The notes: generated from the sequence alone by a model not told the origin. A stretch of 14,723 nucleotides of DNA from Fumia sp045121595 (GCA_045121595.1 JBGVGI010000020.1:1-14723), one strand, 5' to 3'. Positions 4,475 through 11,414 are shown, numbered from the stretch's first letter. A program made the numbers and translations.

Positions 4475-6637
4475 ATGACCTTTGATGAATTTAAAGAAAA
4501 ATACGAATTGAATTTGAATGAGCAGCAGACAAACGCTGTTAAAGAAATTGACGGGCCAACCTTGTTGCTGGCAGTTCCGGGAAGCGGTAAAACAAGTGTG
4601 TTAATATCACGACTTGGATACATGATTGAGTGCTTAGGAATAGATCCCGGCAATATTCTTACAGTAACTTATACAGTTTCTGCTACGAAGGATATGAAGA
4701 ATCGATTTGAAAAATTGTTTGGAAATGAAGTTGGCTCAAATCTTGAATTTAGAACTATTAACAGTCTTAGTTATCAGATTATAAAATACTATGCAAACAT
4801 CAGGCAGAAAACAATCCCGGCATTAGAACCAAATGACAGAAACATTTTAAAGATTATTTCTGATATCTATCAGACATTGCTGGATGAATATCCTACAGAA
4901 AGTGATCTTAAATCAGTGCGCGCTTATATAACATATATCAAGAATATGATGTTTGATGATGATGCAATCGCTGATTTTGATAATAGCGTAAATTATCCGG
5001 TAAAGGCGATATATGATGGCTATTGTGAATACATGAGAACGAATAACATGATGGATTATGATGACCAGATGGTTTATGCATACAATATACTGTGTCATGA
5101 TTCAGATATACTTGAGTATTTCCAGAATAAGTTCAAATATATATGTGTTGATGAAGCACAGGATACTTCCAAAATCCAACATGCAATCATAGAAATTCTT
5201 GCAAAAAAAGATAAAAATATATTTATGGTTGGTGATGAAGATCAAAGTATTTATGGTTTTAGAGCAGCATATCCGGAGGCATTGCTCAACTTTGATAAAA
5301 CATATGAGAATGCAAAAGTGTTACTGATGGAAGAAAACTTCAGATCAACCGGAAGCATTGTTGACTCGGCAAATCAGTTCATTAAGAAGAATACTTTTAG
5401 AAAAGACAAGAATATGATTACTAATAATGCCAAGGGCGATGAAATTCATGAAATAAAATTGAAAACAGTTCGCTCTCAATACAGTTACCTTGTAAAAGTG
5501 GCAGAAAACTGCAGAATGGAAACAGCCATTTTATACAGGGATAATGAAAGTATAATTCCATTAGTTGATTTACTTGAAAGAAAAGGCATCGACTATCAAA
5601 TCAAGAACTCGGATTTAAACTTTTTTACAAACAAAGTTATAATGGACATTCGAAACATAATAGAGTTTGCGATGAATCCCAAAGATGCTTCTCTTTTCAT
5701 GAGAATATATTATAAATTGGGAACTTATCTTAAAAAGGAACATGCTTTAAAGATATGTGATATCGCAGTGGACAGGGACATGAATATCCTGGACATTGCT
5801 TCAGGATTAAGCAGTATTCCGGACAATACCCGTAAAAAGTGTAAGCAGGTTCAGGCTAACCTGACTAAATTGCTGACTGAAAGAGCTGATAAAGCGTTAA
5901 CAAGAATTTTAGTTAATCTTGAATACAACAGTTACATTGAACGAAATCAGATAAAAGCAAATAGTATTAATACATTGAAGTTTCTTGCAATTAATGAAAA
6001 GTCTGCTGAGTCACTTATCGCCCGACTTGATGAGCTTAATGAAATTATCAGAACAAAAGAAAACACAGACAGTAAGCTGATATTGTCAACGATTCATTCA
6101 AGCAAAGGTCTTGAGTATGAAATCGTATTTCTGCTTGATATAAGGGATGGAATTTTCCCCGAAAAACCATTTAAAGACATCAAGAATCCAACTGAGGAAG
6201 ACATAAAAAAGTACGAAGAAGAACGAAGGCTTTTTTATGTAGCTGTAACAAGGGCTAAAAGGCGTGTTCACATTTTCCAGACGGACCAGAATTCAACATT
6301 TATTAATGAGCTTTTTGACAGGAAAGAAATTGACCCTGAGGAAGCCAAAGCTCTCGAGGAGAAATTTAAGGCTGAAGCAAACAGAAAAAGACCACCAAGA
6401 GATTTGCTGCGTAAAAGCAGTTATGTAGAAAAGGCTTCTGCCAAGAAAGATATATCTTTAAATTCATATGAAGACTACTGCCAGAAAATAAAAGATACCA
6501 TGACGATTAATCATAAATCATTTGGAGTTGGTAAGGTTATTTCAATTGATGGTGACAAAATAGAAGTGGAATTTGCGGATAAAACAAGCAAATGCTCAAT
6601 TAAATTCCTTGTTGAGCATGGATTATTAATTGATTAA
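4475..6637 (+). CDS. UvrD/PcrA-like superfamily 1 DNA helicase
   Basis: 720 aa from the ATG, the usual PcrA/UvrD length. Motifs in order: Q motif (LNEQQ, 14-18), Walker A AVPGSGKT (33-40), Ia region TVTYTVSATK (63-72), motif II VDEAQD (225-230), motif III VGDEDQSIYGFRAA (252-265), motif IV EENFRST (286-292), motif V TIHSSKGLEYE (539-549) and motif VI EERRLFYVAVTRAKRR (582-597). Residues about 680-718 (FGVGKVISIDGD...) resemble the Tudor/KOW-like tail of PcrA. It should be an ATP-driven 3'-5' translocase on single-stranded DNA. Differences from canonical PcrA (EAQD for EYQD, TYTVSA for TFTNKA) suggest a paralogue rather than the housekeeping enzyme. Iteron array 1 covers its promoter region, linking it to the ParA/RHH module. 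Unlike the upstream genes, it shows almost no G over C bias. Confidence 0.9.
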   Translation: MTFDEFKEKYELNLNEQQTNAVKEIDGPTLLLAVPGSGKTSVLISRLGYMIECLGIDPGNILTVTYTVSATKDMKNRFEKLFGNEVGSNLEFRTINSLSYQIIKYYANIRQKTIPALEPNDRNILKIISDIYQTLLDEYPTESDLKSVRAYITYIKNMMFDDDAIADFDNSVNYPVKAIYDGYCEYMRTNNMMDYDDQMVYAYNILCHDSDILEYFQNKFKYICVDEAQDTSKIQHAIIEILAKKDKNIFMVGDEDQSIYGFRAAYPEALLNFDKTYENAKVLLMEENFRSTGSIVDSANQFIKKNTFRKDKNMITNNAKGDEIHEIKLKTVRSQYSYLVKVAENCRMETAILYRDNESIIPLVDLLERKGIDYQIKNSDLNFFTNKVIMDIRNIIEFAMNPKDASLFMRIYYKLGTYLKKEHALKICDIAVDRDMNILDIASGLSSIPDNTRKKCKQVQANLTKLLTERADKALTRILVNLEYNSYIERNQIKANSINTLKFLAINEKSAESLIARLDELNEIIRTKENTDSKLILSTIHSSKGLEYEIVFLLDIRDGIFPEKPFKDIKNPTEEDIKKYEEERRLFYVAVTRAKRRVHIFQTDQNSTFINELFDRKEIDPEEAKALEEKFKAEANRKRPPRDLLRKSSYVEKASAKKDISLNSYEDYCQKIKDTMTINHKSFGVGKVISIDGDKIEVEFADKTSKCSIKFLVEHGLLID

Positions 6638-6700
6638 AAGTTTGCGAAATAAACGTAGTTATTTTGCTAATATTAAAATACACAAATATCTAAAAAACGA

Positions 6701-6711
6701 TATAATATAAT
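6701..6711 (+). promoter_or_regulatory. Candidate -10 region of the PspC gene
   Basis: Two overlapping TATAAT boxes (6701-6706 and 6706-6711) lie about 40 bp before the ATG at 6751. No convincing -35 was seen. No clear terminator separates this gene from the helicase, so read-through is also possible. Confidence 0.35.
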
Positions 6712-6750
6712 CAGTATTAGTCGTAGTTTAGAAAAAGAAAGGAAAAAGTT

Positions 6751-6942
6751 ATGGGAAAGAAATTGTATAGAGATACATCAAACGAAGTATTTGCAGGAGT
6801 TTGTTCAGGTCTCGCAAACTACTTTGGTATTGATGTTACAATTGTGAGATTACTTTGGGCAATCTTTACATTAGCAGGAGGCTGTGGAATTATTGCATAC
6901 ATTATTGCAGTATTAATCATTCCAAGTGGTCCATCATACTAA
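6751..6942 (+). CDS. PspC-domain small membrane protein
   Basis: 63 aa, which is essentially one PspC domain. The N-terminal part KKLYRDTSNEVFAGVCSGLA (3-22) is the typical family opening, followed by YFGIDVTIVRLLW and a transmembrane segment at about 32-57 with a GGCG turn. PspC proteins sit in the cytoplasmic membrane; in enterobacteria the larger PspC senses envelope stress with PspB. Stand-alone mini-PspC proteins are common in Firmicutes and their role is mostly unknown. The start has AAAGGAAAAAGTT just upstream, and a strong terminator follows at 7016. Confidence 0.88.
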   Translation: MGKKLYRDTSNEVFAGVCSGLANYFGIDVTIVRLLWAIFTLAGGCGIIAYIIAVLIIPSGPSY

Positions 6943-7015
6943 GTCGGCACATTGTATACAATAATTTGATTGAAAATCGATATCAATAAATAAAAGGGAT
7001 TTATATTATCAATTC

Positions 7016-7052
7016 AAAGAGATAACACAGGCAGGTGTTGTCTCTTTTTTTT
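7016..7052 (+). terminator. Terminator of the PspC transcript
   Basis: Stem 7016-7028 (AAAGAGATAACAC) with 7035-7047 (GTGTTGTCTCTTT), one T-G wobble, loop AGGCAG, continuing into a T run to 7052. Confidence 0.93.
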
Positions 7053-7134
7053 CAGCATTTATCAAGAGTGTAGTTCAATTCTCCGAAATATATATAAAGT
7101 ATATCTATATGTAATTAGAAATGGAGCAAATGCG

Positions 7135-7938
7135 ATGGATGAGGAAAGAAATATACTACACACCCTTACAGAATTAGAGGGTTTTATCATAAAAAGCAAA
7201 CGAAAAGCCTTTTCAAAAGATAAAATAATCGTAAATGAACAAGAACTTCTAAACTATATTCTAAAACTGCGGGATGAAGCAGGTTCTTTAAAGAGAACTT
7301 CATCATCTTTCGTTCCCAAAGAAGATTTTCCGGATGATGAAAATGTAAGTGAAAATGAAAGCTTTGATTACAATGATTATAATGACTTAAAACAGTTAGA
7401 AATGTCTTTGGAGAAGCCTAAAACCAAATTAAAACAAAGGTCAGAACCAAAACTTGAAATTAGACCTAAGAATTCTAAACCAAAGCCTGAAATTAAATCT
7501 GAAAAACCTAAATTAAAGCCTGAGAAATCCTTAGCGCTTAATGTAAAACCTAAAGAATCATCAAAACCCAGGAAGCCGGCATCTTCTGGCAGGTTAAAAC
7601 AAATCACGCCATCGGCTGCTGAAAGGGTTAAAATCTGGCCTTATGATATGCCAAGCCATGATGAATTTTTTATCAGAAAAGAAAAAGTCAGCAATGTTAT
7701 GCTCGAATTGGGAGCTCAATATTATGATAAAGATACCTATCAATACAATGGAATGTATTTTAGATTAGATGAGATTCTTTTCAAGAAAAAACCGTTTATA
7801 GTTATAAAATACGCTGAAGATGAGGAAGATTTGGAATGTGAACTGTTTTTGGATTCCAACCCATTTCCTTATGATTTGACAGGAGATGAACTGTTTCAGA
7901 CAGTAAAATCCAATATGGAAATGCTTATTAATCAATAA
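7135..7938 (+). CDS. Hypothetical protein with Lys/Pro-rich linker, 267 aa
   Basis: Not assigned to a family. Residues 1-50 form a short helical module (LEGFIIKSKRKAFSKDKIIVNEQELLNYILKLRDE, 14-48, in part). It resembles the N-terminal segments of Firmicutes proteins loosely annotated as ATPase subunit-like, with a basic patch followed by a helix. Residues 51-92 are acidic. Residues 93-156 are a K/P/E-rich, probably disordered linker with repeated KPK and PK dipeptides. Residues 165-267 look like a compact domain rich in aromatic residues (IWPYDMP, YYDKDTYQYNGMYFR). There is no signal peptide or membrane segment. The ribosome binding site GGAG lies 8 nt before the ATG. The gene sits between iteron arrays 1 and 2 and could belong to the same system, but nothing in the sequence proves this. 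Confidence 0.8.
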   Translation: MDEERNILHTLTELEGFIIKSKRKAFSKDKIIVNEQELLNYILKLRDEAGSLKRTSSSFVPKEDFPDDENVSENESFDYNDYNDLKQLEMSLEKPKTKLKQRSEPKLEIRPKNSKPKPEIKSEKPKLKPEKSLALNVKPKESSKPRKPASSGRLKQITPSAAERVKIWPYDMPSHDEFFIRKEKVSNVMLELGAQYYDKDTYQYNGMYFRLDEILFKKKPFIVIKYAEDEEDLECELFLDSNPFPYDLTGDELFQTVKSNMEMLINQ

Positions 7939-8081
7939 GTTTTTTTAAAATTAGGTCATACTTTATTTAGATATTGTTAATTTCTAAAACAAAAAAAGAA
8001 CACAAATTTAAAGTATTATAACTGTGTTGAAACAAATAAAACAAATTTCTTTTCATAATTTATTTAAACTCCCTTTTATGT

Positions 8082-8112
8082 TGAACCGGTATAAAACCGG
8101 TTCATTTTTTTT
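8082..8112 (+). terminator. Terminator at the convergence point (plus orientation)
   Basis: Perfect 9-bp stem TGAACCGGT (8082-8090) with ACCGGTTCA (8096-8104), loop ATAAA, followed by eight T (8105-8112). It is oriented for the 267-aa gene. It lies 8 nt beyond the RHH gene's stop; in the minus direction it lacks a T run, so its effect there is uncertain. Confidence 0.92.
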
Positions 8113-8120
8113 GTCTTAAA

Positions 8121-8390
8121 TTAAGAGAGTAACCCTTTGTTGTTATTAACAAAATCTGTAATTAACATATTTATGCATGCGTTGGCAGAGATTCCCTTTG
8201 CTTCACATGTTGCTTTAAATGCCTGATATGTTGTTTCATTAACACGCGCAGAAATGATTTTGTTCTTACCTTTTGTGCTTGAAGTGATTTTATCGATGGT
8301 CTCATTTTCTGTATGAACTGTATCTATTTTACGCTGTTCCCTGGCTTTAATCTTATCCAGTGTACTTGTCTTCTTAATCATGTCACCCAT
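8121..8390 (-). CDS. Ribbon-helix-helix DNA-binding protein, probable partition/centromere-binding partner of ParA
   Basis: 89 aa. The C-terminal part has the RHH pattern: strand KIISARV (44-50), helix 1 NETTYQAFKATCEAKG (51-66), turn, helix 2 SANACINMLITDFVNN (68-83). Residues 1-43 are a polar, charged tail with KIKAREQRK at 13-21. In ParG-type proteins such a tail carries an arginine that stimulates the ParA ATPase; that this tail does so is inference. The gene lies downstream of parA in the same direction but 113 nt away, separated by iteron array 2. This is unlike the tight parA-RHH operons of plasmids. Predicted to bind the GTAWTAC arrays as dimers and to repress its own gene, parA and the helicase. 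The start ATG at 8390 has only a modest ribosome binding site (AGAAAGCGAG); Met4 is an alternative start. Confidence 0.82.
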   Translation of the reverse strand: MGDMIKKTSTLDKIKAREQRKIDTVHTENETIDKITSSTKGKNKIISARVNETTYQAFKATCEAKGISANACINMLITDFVNNNKGLLS

Positions 8391-8420
8391 ATATTAAATC
8401 TCGCTTTCTTTTTTAGATGT

Positions 8421-8482
8421 GTAATACACGTGTATTACAGGTGTATTACACGTGTATTACTATAGTATTACCATAGTAATAC
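8421..8482 (-). repeat. Iteron array 2: six GTAWTAC heptamers at 11-bp pitch, upstream of the RHH gene
   Basis: Heptamers start at 8421, 8432, 8443, 8454, 8465 and 8476 (plus-strand coordinates). Read on the minus strand toward the RHH gene they run GTATTAC, four GTAATAC, GTATTAC, with spacers TATG, TATA, ACGT, ACCT, ACGT. The array ends 30 nt before the RHH start codon. A TATAAT box on the minus strand (8503-8508), overlapping the parA stop codon, could be the -10 of a separate promoter. Confidence 0.93.
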
Positions 8483-8503
8483 ACGATATTTATTAAAAAC
8501 AAA

Positions 8504-9271
8504 TTATATTTTAGCAGCTATTTCTAAGTAAGCTTTTGAAACATCACTTTTTGGTTCTTTAATTACTGCCGGAATTCCATCAACATCTCCCTTCGATGCC
8601 GCAACAGATTCCTTAACAATTCCAAGAATTTCTCCCTGATTTTTTAATGCCGCAAGAATCTCTTTATGGTCATTAGTTGTACCTCTGTACATCGTAGGTA
8701 TAATTCCTGCAATTGTAAGTTTTGGATTCATTCGCTTATTTGACTTAACTCTGTCAACGCTGTCCATTATAAGTTCAACACCTCGGTATGAAAGATAATC
8801 CGTTTTAACCGGAACTATAACTTCATCAGCCGCAACAAGTGCATTAATTACAAATGGACCAAGATTAGGAGGACAATCCAAAAACACATAATCAAATTCA
8901 TATTCCTCAAAAATTTCACAAGCATCTTTTAGAAAATAATCCTTTGCATCCTGAGCATTCATATTTGCTTCTGTGTAAGAAAGATTTGGATCAGATGGCA
9001 CTATAAAAAGCTTCCCATTATTGTCAAATGACTTCACCTCAAATATGGCATCCACAGGATCCTTTCTTCTGTTAAAAAGATCTACTGTACTGAATCCATC
9101 CAATCTGTCTTCCCCTGGTTCAATTCCTGCAGCAATTGTAAGGGATGCCTGAGGGTCTAAATCTACCATCAAAACTTTCTTTCCATCCAATGCTTTTGCT
9201 GTAGCAATATTGTAAGTTGTTGTTGTTTTACCGACACCACCTTTTTGATTTGCTAATGCTATAATTTTCAT
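8504..9271 (-). CDS. parA: ParA/Soj-family partition ATPase
   Basis: 255 aa from the chosen ATG. It has the deviant Walker A KGGVGKTT (10-17, with the signature Lys10 and catalytic Lys15), the A' motif DLDPQASLT (37-45) and Walker B VFLDCPPNLG (129-138). It lacks an N-terminal HTH, so it is the short type Ib or chromosomal-Soj class. Such proteins form ATP-dependent dimers that coat the nucleoid and move cargo bound by a partner protein. The start rests on an AAAAAGGAG site 6 nt before the ATG; the longer frame would use an unsupported TTG at 9295. The promoter (9370-9398) feeds straight into iteron array 3, which fills the start of the transcript. RHH partner downstream. Confidence 0.95.
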   Translation of the reverse strand: MKIIALANQKGGVGKTTTTYNIATAKALDGKKVLMVDLDPQASLTIAAGIEPGEDRLDGFSTVDLFNRRKDPVDAIFEVKSFDNNGKLFIVPSDPNLSYTEANMNAQDAKDYFLKDACEIFEEYEFDYVFLDCPPNLGPFVINALVAADEVIVPVKTDYLSYRGVELIMDSVDRVKSNKRMNPKLTIAGIIPTMYRGTTNDHKEILAALKNQGEILGIVKESVAASKGDVDGIPAVIKEPKSDVSKAYLEIAAKI

Positions 9272-9277
9272 TTTATG

Positions 9278-9286
9278 CTCCTTTTT
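9278..9286 (-). promoter_or_regulatory. Ribosome binding site that fixes the parA start
   Basis: AAAAAGGAG on the minus strand, 6 nt before the ATG at 9271. It lies inside the frame that an upstream TTG start would translate, which argues against that start. Confidence 0.85.
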
Positions 9287-9300
9287 ACGCTTCAATTTAT

Positions 9301-9362
9301 GTAATACACGTGTATTACTATGGTATTACACGTGTATTACACCTGTATTACTATAGTAATAC
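9301..9362 (-). repeat. Iteron array 3: six GTAWTAC heptamers at 11-bp pitch, upstream of parA
   Basis: Heptamers start at 9301, 9312, 9323, 9334, 9345 and 9356. Read toward parA they run GTATTAC, four GTAATAC, GTATTAC, with spacers TATA, AGGT, ACGT, CATA, ACGT. The array begins 7 bp after the -10 box and ends 29 nt before the start codon, so it covers the transcription start and most of the leader. Likely both operator and centromere. Confidence 0.93.
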
Positions 9363-9369
9363 ATTTTAA

Positions 9370-9398
9370 ATTATAGATATTTATATAAGTTTAGTCAA
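9370..9398 (-). promoter_or_regulatory. parA promoter
   Basis: On the minus strand, -35 TTGACT (9393-9398), 17-bp spacer, -10 TATAAT (9370-9375). The start of transcription should fall at about 9362-9364, at the edge of iteron array 3. Confidence 0.85.
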
Positions 9399-9478
9399 CT
9401 AAATTCATCAGACACTCCCGTTTTTTAATCTGATTTTACACCCCTATTGTGCCTGCTTTATCACTAACTTCAACACAC

Positions 9479-9510
9479 AAAAAACCACATTCATGACAGA
9501 ATGTGGTTTT
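9479..9510 (-). terminator. Terminator downstream of the 49-aa ORF
   Basis: Perfect 12-bp stem AAAACCACATTC (9481-9492) with GAATGTGGTTTT (9499-9510), loop ATGACA. On the minus strand it runs into six T (A run 9479-9484). It is partly symmetrical and may also act weakly on the plus strand. It insulates parA from the gene upstream of it. Confidence 0.88.
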
Positions 9511-9540
9511 ATCTTGTATGTATACCTGTTATGTAATTCT

Positions 9541-9690
9541 TTAGTTAATTGATAATCTTGAATACTTCTTCAAAAATTCCGGAATCTTAAATTCCAGCCT
9601 ATAGGCCACTGATGATTCTTGTGACTGATTCATTGCTACATCCCTTTTTGCATCTTTTGCAACATTTTTTTCACTGGTAAGGTTATTCAT
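9541..9690 (-). CDS. Small ORF, 49 aa, unknown function
   Basis: Not recognised. It has a near-ideal ribosome binding site (AGGAGGA, 7 nt before the ATG), a plausible promoter 50-70 nt upstream and a strong terminator about 30 nt after the stop, so it is a complete small transcription unit. The protein starts MNNLTSEKNVAKDAKRDVAM. It is polar and charged, without a signal peptide, and ends in LEFKIPEFLKKYSRLSIN. The IPEFLKKY segment could form an amphipathic helix. It lies between pncB and parA on the same strand. No family can be named. Confidence 0.65.
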   Translation of the reverse strand: MNNLTSEKNVAKDAKRDVAMNQSQESSVAYRLEFKIPEFLKKYSRLSIN

Positions 9691-9730
9691 ATGCAAATCC
9701 TCCTAAATGCGTTTTTAGTGCCTTAGTACC

Positions 9731-9759
9731 ATATTATCATCAAATTTAGGCTTTCACAA
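9731..9759 (-). promoter_or_regulatory. Candidate promoter of the 49-aa ORF
   Basis: On the minus strand, TTGTGA (9754-9759), 17-bp spacer, TAATAT (9731-9736). Each box matches the consensus at 4 of 6 positions. Supported mainly by position. Confidence 0.4.
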
Positions 9760-9935
9760 TGTAAATAACTCCCAAAAAATAACTTCGCCCAAATTTGAAA
9801 AAATCCTATTTTTGCTTATTCACCCCAAGATTTTGTGGTAAAACCTTCCCATTTGTAACAACATATGCTCTTATATTAACAGAAAAAATACACAAATCCA
9901 ATATAAATTTTTAATATCAAGTTTTCTTTTTTGAT

Positions 9936-11402
9936 TTAATCCACCTTTGATTCATCCAAAAGTCTCATTTTCATATCATAATAAGCCCTGCTCATGTCCA
10001 GATAATGTTTATGAGGATTTACAAAACGCTGTTCTTCTTCCCATATTTCCTCATCAAGCTGCTTTTGAACATAATTCTTTATGTCATCAATCTTCTTCTT
10101 CTCGTAAATACACTTGCCATTTTCAAAGATTTTCATTTGCATTTCCTTCGCATAAAAGTTTTCAAAAACCCTTATTTTCCATGGTTTGGCAGGATCAACG
10201 TAATTGTATACAGCCTCATCATTAGGATTTTCATCCTGATTTGTGATTAAATCAGCAATTGCCTTGCCGCTTTCCTTGTCATAAATACGCCATATCTTTT
10301 TAATTCCCGGATTTGTTATTTTCTCAATATTCTCCGAAATCTTTATTCTTGGAACAAACTCATTATTCTCCTCGACTGCACATATTTTGTATACAGCACC
10401 AAATACAGGATCTGATTTTGCAGTAATAAGTCTTTCTCCAACACCAAAACTGTCAATCTTTCCGCCCTGATTGATCAAAGAATCAATAGTATACTCATCC
10501 AACGAATTTGACACAATAATTTTGCAATCATTAAGACCAGCATTATCCAGCATTTTACGGACTTTTTTGGAAAGGTAAGCCAAATCACCACTATCAATTC
10601 TAATTCCCTTCAAACGCTTTCCCATTGGCTCCAAAACCTCTTTGGCGCACCTTATGGCATTAGGGATACCGGACTTTATAACATCATAAGTATCAACCAG
10701 AAGAACTGTAGAATCCGGGTAATTCATTGCGTATTGCTTAAACGCAGTAAATTCATCCTTGTAAAACATAATCCAGCTATGAGCCATGGTTCCGCTGACA
10801 GGTATGTCAAATAACTTTCCGGCCATTACAGTTGCAGTACCAACCGCTCCACCAATATAAGCAGCTCTGGCTCCATAAACTGCAGCATCCATATTATGGG
10901 CACGCCTTGCCCCAAAATCAGACACCTCTCGTCCCCTGGCAGCCTCAACAATACGCCTCGTCTTTGTAGCAATTAATGACTGATGATTAACCTGCAGCAA
11001 CAAAGCAGTTTCAATAAGCTGAGCATCCAGCAAAGGAGCAATAACTGTGATCACAGGCTCGTTAGGATACATAATAGAACCTTCCGGAAAAGAATAAATA
11101 TCCCCTGAAAACTTAAAATTAGCAAGATACTCCAGGAATTCCTCACCAAAAATATTAGTAGCTCTAAAATAATCAATGTCATCATCAGAGAAATGCATAT
11201 TCTCAATATAATCAATAATTTGTTCTAACCCGGCAAAAATAGCATATCCGCCATTATCAGGATTCTTCCTGTAAAAAACATCAAAAGCAACCTTCTTATC
11301 CTTATCCTGGTCATAAAAATAACCATTTGCCATAGTCATTTCATAAAAATCCATAACCATGGATAAATTTCTCTTATCATGTTGTAACATCATATTTGAC
11401 AT
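9936..11402 (-). CDS. pncB: Nicotinate phosphoribosyltransferase
   Basis: 488 aa, the usual length for the longer bacterial NAPRTase subgroup. The enzyme joins nicotinate to PRPP, with ATP hydrolysis, to give nicotinate mononucleotide in the Preiss-Handler route to NAD, in the cytoplasm. Landmarks: DFYEMTMANGYF (18-29), FGARRAH (163-169), GTMAHSW (204-210) with the phosphorylatable His208, RIDSGDL (268-274) and FGVGERL (319-325). The start follows a GAAAGGGG site by 5 nt, and that site overlaps the pncA stop codon. Only 12 nt separate it from pncA, so the two are co-transcribed. I see no strong terminator after it. The gene has no repeat insertion, unlike its two operon partners. Confidence 0.97.
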   Translation of the reverse strand: MSNMMLQHDKRNLSMVMDFYEMTMANGYFYDQDKDKKVAFDVFYRKNPDNGGYAIFAGLEQIIDYIENMHFSDDDIDYFRATNIFGEEFLEYLANFKFSGDIYSFPEGSIMYPNEPVITVIAPLLDAQLIETALLLQVNHQSLIATKTRRIVEAARGREVSDFGARRAHNMDAAVYGARAAYIGGAVGTATVMAGKLFDIPVSGTMAHSWIMFYKDEFTAFKQYAMNYPDSTVLLVDTYDVIKSGIPNAIRCAKEVLEPMGKRLKGIRIDSGDLAYLSKKVRKMLDNAGLNDCKIIVSNSLDEYTIDSLINQGGKIDSFGVGERLITAKSDPVFGAVYKICAVEENNEFVPRIKISENIEKITNPGIKKIWRIYDKESGKAIADLITNQDENPNDEAVYNYVDPAKPWKIRVFENFYAKEMQMKIFENGKCIYEKKKIDDIKNYVQKQLDEEIWEEEQRFVNPHKHYLDMSRAYYDMKMRLLDESKVD

Positions 11403-11414
11403 AATAGCCCCTTT

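Noticed and set aside
4915..4945. dif-like site (GTGCGC followed by AT-rich sequence)
   Set aside because: It lies inside the helicase coding region and only one arm resembles XerC/XerD sites; not good enough despite the terminus-like skew.
6644..6667. Possible terminator after the helicase (GCGAAATAA/TTATTTTGC)
   Set aside because: The 9-bp stem is followed by TAATATTAAA rather than a T run; a hairpin, but not a convincing terminator.
6951..6962. 12-bp palindrome ATTGTATACAAT after pspC
   Set aside because: Single copy, AT-rich, not near a promoter; could occur by chance.
9272..9295. TTG start extending ParA by eight residues
   Set aside because: The AAAAAGGAG site lies inside this extension, and ParA proteins typically begin right before the KGGVGKT motif region.
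9900..9935. Terminator after pncB
   Set aside because: Only about 5-bp stems with no proper T tract were found; the operon's end remains undefined.
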